This document shows, piece after piece, positions 5,129 through 5,771 of a DNA stretch of 5,771 nt. The DNA is taken from the NCBI GenBank assembly GCA_038213195.1, contig JBBQTN010000300.1:1-5771 (forward strand), in the 5' to 3' direction. The translations under genes and the position numbers were made by a program. The stretch comes from JAODBQ01 sp038213195. Lineage in GTDB: Bacteria > Actinomycetota > Acidimicrobiia > Acidimicrobiales > Ilumatobacteraceae. How positions within the stretch are numbered: position 1 is the stretch's first letter; the number at the start of each line of letters is the position of its first letter. The notes under the pieces are model-generated. The model was not told the DNA's origin. It saw only the letters and a list, made by a program, of their open reading frames with translations, and made no database searches.

Positions 5129-5771
5129 ATGGACCACGACGAGAACGCCGCCATGCGCAAGATCGTCAGTCGCCGCTACCTGCTCGGCTTGACCGGCAGC
5201 GCGGCGTTCGCTGCGGCGATCGCCGCCTGCGGCAGCGACTCGAAGAAGTCGGCGAGTACGACCGCGGGCACGACTGCGAGCACGACCGCGGGCACGACGG
5301 CCGGCAGCACCGCCACGACCGCGGCCACCACCGCGGCGAGCAGCGGAACGGCGGCGAGCCCGGCGACGACGGGCGCATCGACCGCCACGACCGTAGCGGC
5401 CGCCGGATCGACCCCGTCCGGCGGTGCCGGCAACGCGGCCAAGTTCGGAGGCGGTGGAGGCGACGGCACGTTCAAGATCGGGTTCACCGCCCCGCTCACC
5501 GGGCCGCTGGCCGGTTTCGGGGAGGCCAACGACTTCATCCTCAAGGGGATCAACGACCTGGTCAAGAACGGGATCATGATCGGCGCCAAGAGCTACAAGG
5601 TCGACATCATCGTCAAGGACGTCGAGTCCAACTCCGACACCGCTGCGGCACGCGCCAGCAGCCTCATCCTCGACGACAAGGTCGACATGATCGTCGCCAT
5701 CGCCACGCCGGAGATGGTCAACCCCGTTGCCGACCAGTGCGAGGCCAACGGCGTCCCTTGCCTGAGCACCC
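5129..5771 (+). CDS. ABC transporter substrate-binding lipoprotein, branched-chain amino acid type (partial)
   Basis: The first 214 codons are visible; the gene runs off the right edge. Starts at ATG 5129, with AAGGGGG seven bases upstream. The N-terminus has a twin-arginine motif SRRYLLG (14-20), a short hydrophobic stretch and a lipobox IAAC ending at Cys34, so export by Tat and lipid anchoring on the outer face of the membrane are predicted. Residues 36-112 form an unusually long linker rich in Ala, Thr, Ser and Gly, ending in a Gly run. The type I periplasmic-binding fold starts near 114 with FKIGFTAPLTGPLAGFGEAN, followed by VDIIVKDVESNSDTAAARASSLI and DMIVAIATPEMVNPVADQCE, typical of LivJ-like proteins (Peripla_BP_6). 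Such proteins bind amino acids, amides, urea or aromatic acids. Its position beside a ring-cleavage module suggests an aromatic or related acid, but that is inference. The permease and ATPase genes probably lie to the right. Confidence 0.9.
   Translation, partial: MDHDENAAMRKIVSRRYLLGLTGSAAFAAAIAACGSDSKKSASTTAGTTASTTAGTTAGSTATTAATTAASSGTAASPATTGASTATTVAAAGSTPSGGAGNAAKFGGGGGDGTFKIGFTAPLTGPLAGFGEANDFILKGINDLVKNGIMIGAKSYKVDIIVKDVESNSDTAAARASSLILDDKVDMIVAIATPEMVNPVADQCEANGVPCLST
5252..5299 (+). repeat. Two tandem 24-bp repeats in the linker coding region
   Basis: 5252-5275 and 5276-5299 are identical at 22 of 24 positions, each encoding Ala-Ser-Thr-Thr-Ala-Gly-Thr-Thr (residues 42-57 of the binding protein). 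The differences are at the sixth and last base of the unit. Slippage or unequal recombination here would lengthen or shorten the linker in frame. Confidence 0.8.

Noticed and set aside
4175..5137. Upstream extension of the dioxygenase frame, open for about 320 more codons
   Set aside because: It is antisense to the well-supported GntR gene, has low-complexity composition, and the ATG at 4174 has a good ribosome site and starts exactly at the VOC domain.
5252..5299. Tandem repeats as a CRISPR-like array
   Set aside because: Only two adjoining units without spacers, in frame inside a coding region for a low-complexity linker.
5176..5589. Minus-strand frame of 137 codons, Ala/Val/Pro-rich and membrane-like
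   Set aside because: The hydrophobic look comes from reading the Ala/Thr linker codons of the binding protein in reverse.

Overview
The window is GC-rich, with strongly G/C-biased third codon positions, frequent GTG starts and a Tat-type lipoprotein carrying a long Ala/Thr-rich linker. This suggests a high-GC actinobacterium. The linker style and the substrate-binding protein type would fit Acidimicrobiia (Ilumatobacter-like), but that placement is an inference, not a proof.

Layout, left to right. Positions 1-265 hold no convincing gene. The stretch is AT-richer than the rest and contains an operator-like inverted repeat and, at the left edge, a possible start of a minus-strand gene. A TetR-family regulator (minus, 266-1003) is divergent from a flavin-dependent monooxygenase of the HsaA/HpaH-C2 (acyl-CoA-dehydrogenase-like) family (plus, 1160-2347). 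The monooxygenase converges on a two-gene minus-strand operon, with a 12-bp hairpin in the 49-bp gap serving as a likely bidirectional terminator. The operon is read from right to left: a two-domain extradiol (VOC) dioxygenase (4174-3248), then a fumarylacetoacetate-hydrolase-family enzyme (3251-2397) whose GTG start overlaps the dioxygenase stop as GTGA. A GntR/FCD regulator (plus, 4313-5032) is divergent from the operon. After a hairpin-rich gap comes the start of a branched-chain-amino-acid-type ABC substrate-binding lipoprotein (plus, 5129 to the window end, truncated by the edge).

Read together, the genes look like a compact aromatic meta-cleavage module. The monooxygenase would hydroxylate a phenolic ring to a catechol, the extradiol dioxygenase would open the ring, and the FAH-family enzyme would hydrolyse, isomerise or decarboxylate the ring-opened product. 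The binding protein could capture the substrate or a related acid outside the cell. The two regulators are each placed divergently from a catabolic unit and probably respond to pathway compounds. No flavin reductase, hydratase or aldolase is in the window, and the substrate cannot be read from the sequence.

The most informative non-coding stretch is the 138-bp gap between the dioxygenase and the GntR gene. It contains a consensus-like minus-strand promoter, a candidate leaderless plus-strand promoter placed to start transcription at the GntR GTG, and several repeats of a TTTCG(ACAT) element around the two -35 boxes. I see known enzyme families in a possibly uncommon combination. I see no evidence for a wholly new kind of system, mobile element, CRISPR array or RNA gene.
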